This document shows positions 9,729 through 20,860 of a DNA stretch of 64,000 bases, piece by piece. Position 1 is the stretch's first letter; every line of letters begins with the position of its first letter. Both the position numbers and the translations under genes were made by a program. The notes under the pieces were generated by a model. The model was not told the origin of the DNA, did no database searches, and saw nothing but the letters and a program-made list of their open reading frames with translations. The stretch lies in NCBI RefSeq assembly GCF_900110495.1, contig NZ_FODX01000001.1, positions 1 to 64,000 of the forward strand. Direction: 5' to 3'. This DNA comes from Nitrosovibrio sp. Nv6 (GTDB lineage: Bacteria > Pseudomonadota > Gammaproteobacteria > Burkholderiales > Nitrosomonadaceae).

Positions 9729-12146
9729 ATGATCAATTTCGAAATCGACGGTAAACCGGTGTCTGTGCCCAAGAATGGCACCGTCATGGACGGTGCGAAT
9801 CAGCTGGGTATATACATTCCTCATTTCTGCTATCACAAAAAGCTCTCCATCGCCGCCAATTGCCGCATGTGCCTGGTACAGGTGGAAAAAGCGCCCAAGC
9901 CCTTGCCCGCCTGCGCGACTCCCGCCATGGAAGGCATGAAGGTATCGACCCATTCCGGACAGGCGGTGACAGCACAGAAAGGCGTGATGGAATTTCTGCT
10001 GATTAATCATCCGCTGGATTGCCCTATCTGTGATCAGGGCGGTGAATGCCAGCTGCAGGACTTGGCCGTGGGTTATGGAGCGAGCTCATCACGCTACACG
10101 GAAGCCAAGCGGGTGGTGGCAAACAAAAATCTGGGTCCCCTGATTTCCACCGATATGACGCGCTGTATCCATTGCACGCGTTGTGTACGCTTTGGACAGG
10201 AGATTGCCGGCATCATGGAGTTGGGGATGGCGGGCCGCGGTGAGCATGCTGAAATCCTTTCATTTGTGGGCCGTACGGTGGATTCGGAGTTGTCGGGCAA
10301 CATGATCGATCTCTGTCCGGTAGGCGCGCTCGTGAGCAAGCCATTCCGTTATTCAGCGCGCACATGGGAATTATCCCGCAGAAAATCCGTGAGTCCTCAT
10401 TGCGGTCTCGGCTCCAATCTGGTGGTCCAGGTGAAACAGAATCGTGTAATGCGGGTCTTGCCGCGTGAGAACGAGGACATCAACGAGTGCTGGTTGTCGG
10501 ATAAGGATCGTTTCTCGTACGAGGGATTAAACTCGGAAGAGCGCCTGAGCAAGCCGATGATAAAGCGCGAGGGTCAGTGGCAGGAATGCGACTGGCAAAC
10601 GGCGCTGGAATTCGTCGCTAACGGATTGAAAGCCGTAACGGAAAAACATGGCGCGCAAAGTATCGGCGCATTGGTTTCTCCTCATAGCACGCTGGAGGAA
10701 CTCTATCTGCTACAAAAATTCGTGCGAGGATTAGGTAGTGGAAATATTGATCATCGTCTGCGGCAATCCGATTTTCGTGCGGATGATCATATGCAAGGTA
10801 CGCCATGGCTGGGAATGAGCATCGCGGATGTTTCTCGCCTTAAGTCGGCGCTGGTTATTGGCAGCACCTTGCGCAAGGATCATCCTCTCCTTGCGCAGCG
10901 TTTACGCCAGGCGGTAAAACATGGCGCACAGTTGAACTTGATCAATCCAGTGGATGATGACCTGCTTACCAAGGTAGCGAATCGCACCATTGTCGCGCCC
11001 TCCGACATGGCAGCCATGCTTGCCCAGGTTCTGAAAGCCGCCGCCGAGTCAAAGAATGTGGAAATTCCTGGCGACGCAAAGAATGCGTTAAACACGGTTA
11101 ACGTGAGTGATGCCGCGCGTTCGATCGCAGCCAGCCTCATCGATAATAAACCCGCTGCTATCTTCCTCGGCAACGTGGCTCAACATCATCCGCAATACAC
11201 GGATATTCACGTGCTGGCGCAGCATATTGCCCAAATTGCCGACGCGCAATTCGGCATATTAGGCGAGGCCGCCAACAGCGTCGGCGCCTATATCGCCGGG
11301 GCAGTTCCTGACCGGAATGCCATGGGCGAGTCGGCCGGCAGTCAGGTGCGATCAGGAAGCCTCGATACTTCGCAAATGTTCGGGATGCGTGCTGAAGCTA
11401 CTGCCGGGGAGTCATGCCAAGCTTATATTCTGCTAAATCTGGAACCGGAATTGGATAGCTACGACCCGCGGCAAACAATGAAAGCCCTGGGCGCAGCCGA
11501 GCTGGTTGTGATGATGACCGCATACAAAAACTACGCTGTGCTTCAAGGCGATTACGCCGATGTATTGCTGCCTGTCGCGCCGTTCACCGAGACCTCCGGC
11601 ACTTTCATCAACACGGAAGGCCGCGTGCAAAGTTTCAATGGCGTTGTGGCGCCCCTCGGAGAAACGCGTCCGGCATGGAAGGTTATCCGGGTGCTGGGCA
11701 ATATGCTGCAACTCGATGGCTTTGATTACGAAACGCCGGATCAGGTGCGCGCGGATATCCTGCCGGCGGGAACCGATGTCGGCGCTCGCCTGAATAATAA
11801 TCTCAGCGGTTTTGTTGTCGGGGACCTTGGGCCGAAGGATATTGAAATCCAGCGCATCGGCGAAGTACCGATTTATCAGGCCGATCCTATCGTGCGCCGT
11901 GCTGAATCCCTGCAGCGGACCAGTGACGCGGGTGTGCCGAAGGCATGGATGCGCGGTGATCTCATGGACAAGCTTGGCATAGGAGCCGGAGACAACGTCC
12001 GGTTGAAGCAGGGAGAAGGCGAAGTGCAACTGGCGGCGGCGCGGAACGATAAGCTGCCCGCCAACTGCGTGCGCGTGGCTTCCGCACACCCGCTGACCGC
12101 GGCTCTGGGTGGAATGTTCGATGAAATAGTGGTGGAAAGGCTGTGA
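9729..12146 (+). CDS. nuoG: NADH-quinone oxidoreductase subunit G
   Basis: The large iron-sulfur subunit of the electron-input arm, 805 residues. The N-terminal ferredoxin domain binds a 2Fe-2S cluster (Cys34, Cys45, Cys48, Cys62). The next domain has the His94/Cys98/Cys101/Cys107 site ([14 protein letters not shown]), then the Cys146/149/152 and Cys196 site (CIHCTRC, LCPVGAL). The remainder is a degenerate molybdopterin-oxidoreductase fold without a cofactor role. The residues around 225-255 (CGLGSN... NECW) do not show the four cysteines of the extra N7 cluster found in E. coli NuoG. Confidence 0.96.
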   Translation: MINFEIDGKPVSVPKNGTVMDGANQLGIYIPHFCYHKKLSIAANCRMCLVQVEKAPKPLPACATPAMEGMKVSTHSGQAVTAQKGVMEFLLINHPLDCPICDQGGECQLQDLAVGYGASSSRYTEAKRVVANKNLGPLISTDMTRCIHCTRCVRFGQEIAGIMELGMAGRGEHAEILSFVGRTVDSELSGNMIDLCPVGALVSKPFRYSARTWELSRRKSVSPHCGLGSNLVVQVKQNRVMRVLPRENEDINECWLSDKDRFSYEGLNSEERLSKPMIKREGQWQECDWQTALEFVANGLKAVTEKHGAQSIGALVSPHSTLEELYLLQKFVRGLGSGNIDHRLRQSDFRADDHMQGTPWLGMSIADVSRLKSALVIGSTLRKDHPLLAQRLRQAVKHGAQLNLINPVDDDLLTKVANRTIVAPSDMAAMLAQVLKAAAESKNVEIPGDAKNALNTVNVSDAARSIAASLIDNKPAAIFLGNVAQHHPQYTDIHVLAQHIAQIADAQFGILGEAANSVGAYIAGAVPDRNAMGESAGSQVRSGSLDTSQMFGMRAEATAGESCQAYILLNLEPELDSYDPRQTMKALGAAELVVMMTAYKNYAVLQGDYADVLLPVAPFTETSGTFINTEGRVQSFNGVVAPLGETRPAWKVIRVLGNMLQLDGFDYETPDQVRADILPAGTDVGARLNNNLSGFVVGDLGPKDIEIQRIGEVPIYQADPIVRRAESLQRTSDAGVPKAWMRGDLMDKLGIGAGDNVRLKQGEGEVQLAAARNDKLPANCVRVASAHPLTAALGGMFDEIVVERL

Positions 12147-12168
12147 TGGAAGAAACCGGAATTATCTG

Positions 12169-13269
12169 ATGGAATACGCGCAACAATTATTCGGGGATTT
12201 TTTCGGCGCCGAGTGGGGTCCGGCCCTGTTCGTTTTGACCAAGAACGTGCTGTTGATCTTCGCCATCGTGCTGCCCCTGATGCTGGCTGTGGCCTATCTT
12301 ACGTTTGCGGAACGCAAGATCATCGCCTTCATGCAGATGCGCGTGGGACCCAACCGGGTGACCTTCTTTGGCATTCCGTGGCTTGGCGGCTGGGCGCAAC
12401 CCATTGCAGATGCGGTCAAGGCGGTGATGAAAGAAATCATCGTTCCCAGCGGCGCGAATAAATTCCTGTTCGTGCTTGCGCCGATATTGACGTTCGCCCC
12501 CGCACTTGCGGCTTGGGCGGTCGTGCCATTTTCTCCGGAAGTGGTATTGGCGGATATCAATGCGGCTCTGCTTTATATTCTGGCTATGACTTCCATGGGC
12601 GTCTATGGAGTTATCATCGCTGGCTGGGCGTCCAACTCCAAGTATGCGTTCCTCGGCGCGATGCGTTCCGCCGCGCAGGTGGTTTCATACGAGCTGGCAA
12701 TGGGTTTTGCCCTGGTATGCGTACTGATGATGTCGCAGAGTCTGAATCTGGGAGATATCGTCATGGGTCAGCAGGGCGGGAGCTTCCTTAACTGGTATCT
12801 CCTTCCGTTGTTTCCCATGTTTTTGGTGTACTTCATTTCCGGTGTCGCGGAAACCAATCGCGCGCCGTTCGATGTGGCCGAGGGTGAGTCGGAAATCGTA
12901 GCAGGGTTCCATGTCGAGTATTCCGGCATGGCCTTTACCGTGTTCTTTCTGGCGGAATATTCCAACATGATCCTGGTGGCTACGCTTGCCAGCATCATAT
13001 TTCTGGGCGGTTGGCTGCCTCCGGTCAACATTGCACCATTTACGCTGGTTCCCGGTTTTATCTGGCTGGTTTTAAAAATAGCATTTTTACTGTTTTGTTT
13101 TCTCTGGTTCCGCGCCACTTTTCCACGCTACCGCTATGATCAGATCATGCGTCTTGGCTGGAAGGTGTTTATTCCTATCACGTTGGTCTGGATACTGCTT
13201 TTAGGCCTGGTGATGCAGCTCCCATCGTCGATTCTGAGCGCATTCCCGCTTAATTTGTGGTTCCACTGA
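12169..13269 (+). CDS. nuoH: NADH-quinone oxidoreductase subunit H
   Basis: A membrane subunit that joins the peripheral and membrane arms and forms much of the quinone chamber. It has 366 residues and about eight hydrophobic helices. Conserved loops are visible: [17 protein letters not shown] early, [24 protein letters not shown] in two parts in the middle, and [19 protein letters not shown] near the end. It begins 22 bases after nuoG. Confidence 0.97.
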   Translation: MEYAQQLFGDFFGAEWGPALFVLTKNVLLIFAIVLPLMLAVAYLTFAERKIIAFMQMRVGPNRVTFFGIPWLGGWAQPIADAVKAVMKEIIVPSGANKFLFVLAPILTFAPALAAWAVVPFSPEVVLADINAALLYILAMTSMGVYGVIIAGWASNSKYAFLGAMRSAAQVVSYELAMGFALVCVLMMSQSLNLGDIVMGQQGGSFLNWYLLPLFPMFLVYFISGVAETNRAPFDVAEGESEIVAGFHVEYSGMAFTVFFLAEYSNMILVATLASIIFLGGWLPPVNIAPFTLVPGFIWLVLKIAFLLFCFLWFRATFPRYRYDQIMRLGWKVFIPITLVWILLLGLVMQLPSSILSAFPLNLWFH

Positions 13270-13283
13270 GACAGGAGAAAGCC

Positions 13284-13772
13284 ATGAACCGTATCAAGGA
13301 TTTTTTCCGTACTTTCCTGTTATTTGAACTGCTCAAAGGGATGATGCTAACCGGACGATACATGTTTGCGCGTAAAATCACGGTGCACTTTCCCGAAGAA
13401 AAAACGCCCCAATCGCCACGCTTTCGCGGGCTCCATGCATTACGCCGGTATCCGAACGGCGAAGAGCGCTGTATCGCTTGCAAGCTATGCGAAGCGGTGT
13501 GTCCGGCATTGGCCATCACCATCGAATCCGAGCAGCGCGATGATGGAACCCGGCGCACCACGCGTTATGACATAGACCTGACAAAATGCATATTTTGCGG
13601 CTTCTGCGAAGAGTCCTGCCCGGTGGATTCGATTGTCGAGACTCGTATCCTGGAATATCACGGCGAGAAACGCGGCGACCTGATCTATACCAAGGAGATG
13701 CTGCTTGCGGTGGGAGACCGGTATGAGGAACAGATAGCAAAGGATAGGGCGGCAGATGCCGGCTACCGATGA
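13284..13772 (+). CDS. nuoI: NADH-quinone oxidoreductase subunit I
   Basis: A ferredoxin-like subunit that carries clusters N6a and N6b on the path to N2, 162 residues. The two 4Fe-4S motifs are intact: CIACKLC with the following CP (Cys63, 66, 69, 73) and CIFCGFC with CP (Cys102, 105, 108, 112). The ATG at 13284 is chosen because AGGAG at 13273-13277 precedes it at proper distance; a longer in-frame extension would run into nuoH. Confidence 0.97.
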   Translation: MNRIKDFFRTFLLFELLKGMMLTGRYMFARKITVHFPEEKTPQSPRFRGLHALRRYPNGEERCIACKLCEAVCPALAITIESEQRDDGTRRTTRYDIDLTKCIFCGFCEESCPVDSIVETRILEYHGEKRGDLIYTKEMLLAVGDRYEEQIAKDRAADAGYR

Positions 13773-13833
13773 ATCTCGCGGTTAATTACATGGGTATGCT
13801 TTCTGGATCCAGATTCGCGAGTGTCAGAGGTTT

Positions 13834-13932
13834 CACCGGGTTATGCTACCCGGCCCGTAGAACCAGTCCGACCCACAAAGTGGGTTGGCAAATGAGCGGA
13901 CTTGTCGGGTTACGCTACATTAACCCGACCCC
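13834..13932. repeat. REP-like palindromic element in the nuoI-nuoJ gap
   Basis: The 189-base nuoI-nuoJ gap is the longest in the operon and holds two related inverted repeats. CCGGGTTATGCTACCCGG lies at 13836-13853, and GTCGGGTTACGC with its partner TAACCCGACC spans 13904-13930. A smaller CCCAC/GTGGG pair lies between them. The second palindrome belongs to a sequence type (GTCGGGTTA...TAACCCGAC) found dispersed in many proteobacterial genomes. It likely forms hairpins in the nuo transcript. A 60-codon reading frame across it looks incidental. Confidence 0.6.
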
Positions 13933-13961
13933 TGGAACATCGAACTTATAGAAGTACCCAC

Positions 13962-14567
13962 ATGAGTTTTGCGGATATAATTTTCTATTTTTTCTCGGCA
14001 GTGCTGGTGGCGTCCGCTCTCGGTGTCATTACCGCGCGCAATCCGGTGCATTCCGCATTGTTGCTGGTGCTGGCTTTTTTTACCTCAGCGGGATTATGGC
14101 TGCTGCTGCAGGCGGAATTTCTCGCCATTACGCTGGTGCTGGTATATGTGGGCGCCGTGATGGTGTTGTTCCTGTTCGTGGTGATGATGCTGGATATCAA
14201 TCTTGATCAACTACGTGAAGGATTCTGGAAATGGTTTCCGTTTGGCGCGTTGCTCGCCTTGCTGATGTCGGCTGAGATGGCCATGGTGCTGATGGGCAAG
14301 CAGTTCGGAATCGATGAAATGCCGGCTCCGCCAGCGCGTGCTGCCGATTACAGCAATACCAAAGAACTGGGGCGCCTGATTTATACCGAATATGTTTACG
14401 CCTTTGAGTTGGCGGCCGTTATTCTGCTCGTGGCGATAGTAGCCGCCATCGCGCTGACACTGCGGCGCCGTACCGGCAACAAAGCGATGGATGTGGCGAA
14501 GCAGGTTGCGGTGAAGCGCGAAGACCGGATTCGTATGGTGACAATGCCATCCGAAAAGAAAGAATAA
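13962..14567 (+). CDS. nuoJ: NADH-quinone oxidoreductase subunit J
   Basis: A membrane subunit of complex I, 201 residues with five hydrophobic helices. The motif ALLLVLAFFTSAGLWLLLQAEF (in two overlapping halves) and YVGAVMVLFLFVVMML, which contains the pi-bulge helix, are characteristic. The ATG at 13962 (MSFADIIFYFF) is the natural start; the frame extends upstream into the palindromic repeat, which is not expected to be translated. Confidence 0.96.
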   Translation: MSFADIIFYFFSAVLVASALGVITARNPVHSALLLVLAFFTSAGLWLLLQAEFLAITLVLVYVGAVMVLFLFVVMMLDINLDQLREGFWKWFPFGALLALLMSAEMAMVLMGKQFGIDEMPAPPARAADYSNTKELGRLIYTEYVYAFELAAVILLVAIVAAIALTLRRRTGNKAMDVAKQVAVKREDRIRMVTMPSEKKE

Positions 14568-14621
14568 AAAGTAATTACATAGTCAGTCGTATTTTGACGT
14601 TGTCCTAAAAGGGGGCGCAGT

Positions 14622-14927
14622 TTGGTTTCATTATCCCATTACCTGGTTCTCGGTGCGATTCTGTTCGCCATCAGCATTGTGGGGATATTCCTCAACAGGA
14701 AAAATGTGATCATCCTCTTGATGGCAATTGAACTGATGCTGTTGGCGGTAAACATGAATTTTGTCGCCTTCTCCCACTATCTGCAGGATACAGCGGGGCA
14801 AATTTTCGTGTTTTTCATTCTTACCGTGGCCGCGGCAGAATCCGCCATTGGCCTGGCGATACTGGTGGTGCTGTTTCGCAACCTGCACACCATCAATGTA
14901 GACGACCTGGACAAACTTAAAGGATAG
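14622..14927 (+). CDS. nuoK: NADH-quinone oxidoreductase subunit K
   Basis: A small membrane subunit homologous to MrpC, with three helices and 101 residues, the exact usual length. The conserved glutamates of the proton channel are in [11 protein letters not shown] and in the [11 protein letters not shown] segment. The start is TTG at 14622, supported by a purine-rich AAGGGGG just upstream and the lack of an in-frame ATG at the correct length. Confidence 0.95.
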   Translation: MVSLSHYLVLGAILFAISIVGIFLNRKNVIILLMAIELMLLAVNMNFVAFSHYLQDTAGQIFVFFILTVAAAESAIGLAILVVLFRNLHTINVDDLDKLKG

Positions 14928-15000
14928 CTTTTCAGGGTGGAGAACCCGGGGATATCCCGGGGTCGGGTATTGGCGATTCAAACAACAAAAACTGAATTTC

Positions 15001-16956
15001 ATGACTGAGATGCAAAAACTATATCTATTGGTGCCGCTGGCGCCTCTGGCCGGGGCGCTTGTTGCCGGGCTGCTCGGGCGCCTGATCGGTCCCGCGTGGA
15101 GCCACCGCATTACCATCTTGTTGATGCTCGTTTGCGTGGCCGCGTCCGTCACCGTTTTTCTGGATGTGTTGAAGGGAAATATCTATAACGGCAGCGTTTA
15201 CACCTGGCTGACCTCAGGCGACACCCGTTTTGAGGTTGGATTTCTGATCGATCAACTCTCGGCCACAATGATGATTGTGGTGAGCTTTGTTTCTTTAATG
15301 GTGCATATCTACACGATCGGATATATGCACGAGGATCCTGGCTACCAGCGCTTTTTCAGCTATATCTCGCTTTTCACCTTCTCCATGCTGATGCTGGTGA
15401 TGTCCAATAATTTTCTCCAGCTTTTCTTTGGCTGGGAGGCGGTGGGACTGGTTTCCTATCTGCTTATCGGATTCTGGTATATGCGCCCCACCGCAATTTA
15501 TGCCAACCTGAAAGCTTTCCTGGTCAATCGCGTCGGTGATTTTGGCTTTCTCCTCGGCATCGGTCTGGTGCTGATATATTTCGGCACGCTGGATTATGCG
15601 GCCGTATTCGCCCAGGCGCCGCAGATCGTGACGCAGACGATTGAAATCATTCCCGGCTCGCAGTGGGAGCTCTTGTCCGCAATCTGTATTTTGCTCTTTG
15701 TCGGGGCAATGGGTAAATCAGCGCAATTTCCGTTACATGTATGGCTGCCTGATTCAATGGAGGGCCCAACGCCTATTTCCGCGCTGATCCATGCCGCTAC
15801 GATGGTGACCGCGGGTATTTTCATGGTGGCGCGCATGTCGCCGCTGTTTGAGTTAACCGAAACGGCGCTATCGTTCATGCTGGTGATCGGTGGCATCACC
15901 ACGCTATTCATGGCGTTGGTGGCCATTGTGCAGAACGACATCAAGCGCGTGGTGGCGTATTCGACATTGTCACAGCTGGGTTACATGACGATAGCCCTCG
16001 GCGCATCGGCTTATTCAGCCGGCATTTTTCATCTCATGACCCATGCTTTTTTCAAGGCGGTGCTATTTCTGGGCGCAGGCTCCGTCATCATTGCCATGCA
16101 TCACGAGCAGGACATGCGGAAAATGGGCGGGCTCAGGAAATATATGCCAATTACATATTGGACAATGTTCATCGCTGCACTGGCAAGCGCCGGCGTACCT
16201 GGTTTTTCGGGTTTCTTTTCCAAGGATGCCATCATAGAAGCGACGCACTTTGCAGACATTCCCGGCGCCGGCTTCGCCTACTTCTGCGCGGTAACCACCG
16301 TATTCGTTACTGCGTTTTACACCTTTCGCCTGCTGTTCATGACGTTTCATGGCAAGCCTCGGATGGACCATCACACTGAAGAACATCTGCATGAATCGCC
16401 CTGGGTGGTTACGCTGCCGCTCGTTGCCCTGGCGATACCCTCCATTGGTGCGGGCTGGCTTATCGGGCCGATGCTGTTTGGAGATTATTTTGGCAGCACC
16501 ATACAGATCATGCCTCAGCATGAGGCCATGGCGAGGATGTCAGCGGAATTTCATGGCATATTCGGAATGATGACTCACGCGGTATCTACCTTGCCATTCT
16601 GGTTTTCCATCGGCGGAATTTTTACTGCCTGGTATCTATACATGGTGAAAACCGATTTGCCGGGAAAAATAAAGCAGGCTGCCGGTCCGCTTTTCACGCT
16701 GCTCGACCGTAAATATTTCATCGACGAATTTTATTCCTGGCTCTTCGCGGGAGGCGCCCGTGCGCTCGGCAGGGGATTGTGGAAATTCGGCGATGCAAAA
16801 GTGATTGACGGATTCTTCGTTAACGGCACAGCGCGAGTGGTCGCCGGAACCGCCATGCTGGTGCGCCGCTTCCAGTCCGGCTATATCTATCACTATGCGT
16901 TCACCATGATCGTTGGCGTGTTTATACTGATGAGTTTGTGGTTGTTCGTATCATAG
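15001..16956 (+). CDS. nuoL: NADH-quinone oxidoreductase subunit L
   Basis: The distal antiporter-like proton-pumping subunit, 651 residues. The N-terminal domain carries FFGWEAVGLVSYLLIGFW and the LPDSMEGPTPISALIHAATM motif with conserved lysine and histidine residues. The long C-terminal lateral helix region occupies roughly 540-651. Length and order are normal. Confidence 0.97.
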   Translation: MTEMQKLYLLVPLAPLAGALVAGLLGRLIGPAWSHRITILLMLVCVAASVTVFLDVLKGNIYNGSVYTWLTSGDTRFEVGFLIDQLSATMMIVVSFVSLMVHIYTIGYMHEDPGYQRFFSYISLFTFSMLMLVMSNNFLQLFFGWEAVGLVSYLLIGFWYMRPTAIYANLKAFLVNRVGDFGFLLGIGLVLIYFGTLDYAAVFAQAPQIVTQTIEIIPGSQWELLSAICILLFVGAMGKSAQFPLHVWLPDSMEGPTPISALIHAATMVTAGIFMVARMSPLFELTETALSFMLVIGGITTLFMALVAIVQNDIKRVVAYSTLSQLGYMTIALGASAYSAGIFHLMTHAFFKAVLFLGAGSVIIAMHHEQDMRKMGGLRKYMPITYWTMFIAALASAGVPGFSGFFSKDAIIEATHFADIPGAGFAYFCAVTTVFVTAFYTFRLLFMTFHGKPRMDHHTEEHLHESPWVVTLPLVALAIPSIGAGWLIGPMLFGDYFGSTIQIMPQHEAMARMSAEFHGIFGMMTHAVSTLPFWFSIGGIFTAWYLYMVKTDLPGKIKQAAGPLFTLLDRKYFIDEFYSWLFAGGARALGRGLWKFGDAKVIDGFFVNGTARVVAGTAMLVRRFQSGYIYHYAFTMIVGVFILMSLWLFVS

Positions 16957-17034
16957 GGCAACAAAATACAATAAAAATACTATTGCGGGCTTTACCCGCA
17001 TCCGCTGCGCGCTAATGAATAAAATGGAATAAAC

Positions 17035-18519
17035 ATGTTGTTTGGTCTTCCCCTGTTAAGTCTTGTCATCTGGCTGCCTATTCTTGCCGGCATTGGTGTG
17101 CTTGCGACGGGCGGCGATCGCAATGCCCACCTGGCGAGATGGATCGCGCTCATCGGCGCGGTAGCGGGTTTCCTGGTTGCAATCCCGCTTTATACGCGGT
17201 TCGATCCGTTAACAACCGCCATGCAGTTCGTCGAATACAACGTCTGGATCGAACGCTTCAACATTCATTATCATCTCGGCGTGGATGGCATTGCCATGCC
17301 GCTGATCCTGCTGAACTGCTTCACTACCCCGCTGGTGATAATTGCCGGATGGCAGGTGATAAGCAAACGCGTGTCTCAATATATGGCCGCGTTTCTTATC
17401 ATGTCGGGTATCGTCAACGGCGTGTTCTCATCACTCGATGCGATTCTTTTCTATGTCTTCTGGGAAGCTTCGCTGATCCCGATGTTCCTCATCATTGGCG
17501 TCTGGGGAGGCCCCAACCGCGTGTACGCCGCGATCAAGTTTTTTCTTTACACGCTCCTGGGTTCCCTGTTGATGCTGGTGGCGTTCATTTATCTCTATCA
17601 GGTTTCCGACGGCAGTTTTTCCATACTTGATTATCACAAGCTCCCACTCCCACTGGCGCCGCAAATCCTGATATTTGTCGCTTTCCTGTTGGCGTTCGCA
17701 GTCAAGGTGCCCATGTGGCCAGTTCATACCTGGCTGCCGGATGCCCACGTGGAGGCGCCGACTGGTGGATCGGTAGTGCTGGCGGCAATACTGCTGAAAA
17801 TGGGTGGTTATGGTTTCTTGCGCTTTTCACTGCCGATCGTGCCGGATGCAAGTCAGTCTCTTTCCGGCATGATGATTGCCTTATCATTGATTGCGGTCGT
17901 TTATATCGGTCTTGTTGCACTGGTGCAGGCGGATATGAAAAAGCTCATTGCCTATTCATCGGTGGCGCATATGGGATTTGTCACGCTTGGTTTTTTCCTG
18001 TTCAATTCTTACGGGATCGAGGGTGCAATGGTGCAGATGGTTTCGCATGGATTTATATCCGCCGCCATGTTTCTATGCGTCGGGGTGATGTACGACCGGC
18101 TCCATTCGCGCCAGATCGCCGACTACGGGGGGCTCGCCAGCAGAATGCCGATATTCGCCGCATTCTTCATGCTGTTTGCCATGGCTAATTCCGGGTTGCC
18201 CGGCACCAGTGGTTTTGTCGGTGAATTCATCGTCATCATGGCTGCCGTGAAGGTCAATTTCTGGTACGCGTTCTTCGCCGCCACCACGCTTATAACCGGC
18301 GCGGCGTACACTCTATGGATGTACAAGCGCGTAATATTCGGTGCGGTGGTACATCCGGCTGTGGAAGGGATGCAGGATATCGGCAGGCGCGAGATTCTGA
18401 TACTCGCGGTTCTGGCGGCAGCGGTGCTGGGGATGGGCCTCTACCCGTTGCCATTGATGGAAGTGATGCATACCACTGTAGATGATTTGCTTGCACACGT
18501 CGGTCGCAGCAAATTGTAG
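17035..18519 (+). CDS. nuoM: NADH-quinone oxidoreductase subunit M
   Basis: The second antiporter-like pumping subunit, 494 residues. Key segments are FYVFWEASLIPMFLIIGVWGG (in two adjacent parts) with the channel glutamate, WLPDAHVEAPTGGSVVLAAI, and SSVAHMGFVTLG. It starts 78 bases after nuoL. The protein is fully hydrophobic with about fourteen helices. Confidence 0.97.
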   Translation: MLFGLPLLSLVIWLPILAGIGVLATGGDRNAHLARWIALIGAVAGFLVAIPLYTRFDPLTTAMQFVEYNVWIERFNIHYHLGVDGIAMPLILLNCFTTPLVIIAGWQVISKRVSQYMAAFLIMSGIVNGVFSSLDAILFYVFWEASLIPMFLIIGVWGGPNRVYAAIKFFLYTLLGSLLMLVAFIYLYQVSDGSFSILDYHKLPLPLAPQILIFVAFLLAFAVKVPMWPVHTWLPDAHVEAPTGGSVVLAAILLKMGGYGFLRFSLPIVPDASQSLSGMMIALSLIAVVYIGLVALVQADMKKLIAYSSVAHMGFVTLGFFLFNSYGIEGAMVQMVSHGFISAAMFLCVGVMYDRLHSRQIADYGGLASRMPIFAAFFMLFAMANSGLPGTSGFVGEFIVIMAAVKVNFWYAFFAATTLITGAAYTLWMYKRVIFGAVVHPAVEGMQDIGRREILILAVLAAAVLGMGLYPLPLMEVMHTTVDDLLAHVGRSKL

Positions 18520-18555
18520 TTTAAATAAGATGGCCCTGCTTGTTCGAGGATGATA

Positions 18556-19998
18556 ATGAATTTTACCCAGCCTGATTTCGCGCCTGCCTATGCGGAGATA
18601 TTCCTGCTGGTCATGGTATGCGTGGTGTTACTGGCCGATCTTGCATGGGGAGAGAAGAAATCCTCTATCGCTTATCTGTTGGCGCAGATATCGTTGCTAG
18701 GTTGCATGTTTATCACTTTTGCCACTTCTGCGCCTGGCGTCGTATATACGTTTTCCGGAATGTTCGTCGACGACGCCATGGCCGACATACTGAAGATGCT
18801 TGTGTACATCACCGTGTCCACCGTGTTGGTGTATTCGCGCAATTATATTTCTCTGAGGGGTATGCTCAGCGGCGAGTTTTTCGGTCTGGCCCTCTTCGCA
18901 ACACTGGGTATGATGGTGATGATTTCCGCCAGCCATTTCCTGACTCTCTACCTGGGACTGGAACTCCTGTCATTGTCGCTATACGCGATGGTGGCGTTGA
19001 GGCGCACGGTCGGTGCAACCGAAGCGGCAATAAAATTTTTCGTCCTTGGCGCGCTGGCTTCCGGCTTTTTGCTGTATGGCATGTCCATGATATACGGTTC
19101 GACCGGCTCCCTTGATATTCCCCGTATCGTGGAAGTGATTCAGACCGGCTCAATCAACCATCCAGTACTGGTTGTGGGTCTTGTATTCATTGTTGCCGGC
19201 ATCAGTTTCAAGTTGAGCGCGGCGCCGTTTCACATGTGGGTTCCGGATGTCTACGAGGGAGCGCCCACAGCGGTGGTCCTGTTTGTCGGTTCGGCGCCCA
19301 AGCTGGCCGCGTTCGGCTTTGTCATGCGTCTGCTGGCGGAAGGTCTGGGGGGAATGGCGGCGGATTGGCAGGGAATGCTCATCATTCTGGCGGTGATATC
19401 CATGGTGATCGGCAATCTTGCCGCCATTGCCCAGACCAATATCAAGCGCATGCTGGCGTATTCCACCATCTCGCATATGGGATTCATGCTGCTCGGCATT
19501 ATCGGCGCGGATGGGAATGGCTACAGTGCAGCCATGTTCTATGTTGTGGTGTACGTGCTGATGACGCTGGGCACATTCGGCATGATCATTCTTTTATCGC
19601 GCGAAGGATTCGAGGCTGAAAAGCTCGACGACTTCAAGGGGCTCAACCGGCGCAATCCATGGTATGCGTTTATCATGTTGCTGCTGATGTTTTCAATGGC
19701 CGGCATTCCTCCGACGGTTGGTATTTATGCCAAACTATCAGTGTTGCAAGCGGTGCTGAGTGTGGGTTATGTCTGGCTGGCAGTAGTGGCCGTGCTTCTT
19801 TCGCTGATCGGCGTGTTTTATTACCTGAGAATCGTGAAACTGATGTACTTCGACGAACCTGAAACAGATGCGGTCATACTGCCGCAGCCTGACGTCAAGA
19901 TATTGCTGAGCGCGAACGGTTTGGCGATGCTCGGGTTTGGGCTTTTTCCCCAGGCACTGATTGCGTTGTGTGCCTACGCTATTCAGCAGTCGATGTAG
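18556..19998 (+). CDS. nuoN: NADH-quinone oxidoreductase subunit N
   Basis: The third antiporter-like pumping subunit and the last gene of the complex I operon, about 480 residues. Recognisable elements are [18 protein letters not shown], the [19 protein letters not shown] loop, and [12 protein letters not shown]. Two ATGs are in frame: 18550 overlaps the GAGGA ribosome binding site itself, while 18556 sits at workable spacing and is preferred. Confidence 0.96.
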   Translation: MNFTQPDFAPAYAEIFLLVMVCVVLLADLAWGEKKSSIAYLLAQISLLGCMFITFATSAPGVVYTFSGMFVDDAMADILKMLVYITVSTVLVYSRNYISLRGMLSGEFFGLALFATLGMMVMISASHFLTLYLGLELLSLSLYAMVALRRTVGATEAAIKFFVLGALASGFLLYGMSMIYGSTGSLDIPRIVEVIQTGSINHPVLVVGLVFIVAGISFKLSAAPFHMWVPDVYEGAPTAVVLFVGSAPKLAAFGFVMRLLAEGLGGMAADWQGMLIILAVISMVIGNLAAIAQTNIKRMLAYSTISHMGFMLLGIIGADGNGYSAAMFYVVVYVLMTLGTFGMIILLSREGFEAEKLDDFKGLNRRNPWYAFIMLLLMFSMAGIPPTVGIYAKLSVLQAVLSVGYVWLAVVAVLLSLIGVFYYLRIVKLMYFDEPETDAVILPQPDVKILLSANGLAMLGFGLFPQALIALCAYAIQQSM

Positions 19999-20175
19999 CT
20001 CGCAAAGACTGAATCACAAGCAATGCAATGGTCTAGATAAGATAGACGAGCTGAATATTTTGAATCTCACCCTCGTTGACTGGCTCGAGATTGCCAAAGT
20101 GTGACTGCACTCGAGCGGCGAAAACTGTTTTAATAAAATACGGAGACTATTGGCCTCTTAATATAGTGGAGACCA

Positions 20176-20658
20176 ATGAAACCTATTACTGGCACGGCAT
20201 CGATAACCAACCAGCCGGACACAGTCGTACCACCAGCGCCGCCGCACACATATTTTGGCGTGGCTCAAAGCCTGATACCTGGGGTAAAAATTCTTGCTGC
20301 CGCGTCTCCACCGCAAAATTATGCGCTAGCCCTTGTAGCAGCACATGTTCTTGAGTGTTTACTGAAGGCCTACCTTTCGCGGAACGGATCAGATGCACAC
20401 ATCAGAAAGCGGAAGCTTCGTCATGACCTGAAGGTCCTTTGGGAAATGGCCTTCGAACAAGGTCTTCACATTCCAAAGTCACCGAGCAGTTGGGTCGATT
20501 GCCTCAGCAGTTTACACGCCGAGCCCTACCACCTACGCTATTCATCTGGTGTACACGGCATTGTCCTGCCAAGCGCTGAACCGATGACGTCCGAGTTGGC
20601 GGCGCTGCTTGAGGTCGTACGAGACCAACTTAAATCCAGGTCCAACGGCAACGCCTAA
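20176..20658 (+). CDS. HEPN-like domain protein of unknown function
   Basis: A 160-residue soluble protein with no confident family match by eye. Residues about 48-66 (ALALVAAHVLECLLKAYLS) followed by RHDLKVLWEMAF near 82-93 resemble HEPN domains, four-helix bundles in which an A..H..E..LKA helix is followed by a GHDL-like turn. The typical nuclease signature Rx4-6H in the last helix is not evident, so catalytic activity is not supported. It stands alone between nuoN and a minus-strand gene, and no MNT nucleotidyltransferase partner is adjacent. GGAGA precedes the ATG. The gene is probably real, but its function is unknown. Confidence 0.6.
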   Translation: MKPITGTASITNQPDTVVPPAPPHTYFGVAQSLIPGVKILAAASPPQNYALALVAAHVLECLLKAYLSRNGSDAHIRKRKLRHDLKVLWEMAFEQGLHIPKSPSSWVDCLSSLHAEPYHLRYSSGVHGIVLPSAEPMTSELAALLEVVRDQLKSRSNGNA

Positions 20659-20860
20659 CACGGCCCGCAACTCCGACCCCTAAGCAATGCACCTCCGTCG
20701 CTTCGCTTGTCAATATTGAATAGGGTGCCACATCGAGCATCTGCTTTTCGAAAATCTGTCCGTCGACCTTTGTCGATCTGAGATATGACGTTCGGGCAGC
20801 GCCGGCAAATGTTGTTGCCATTATTACCGTTAACCTCAGTATTCCCCGACTTGCTCCTCC

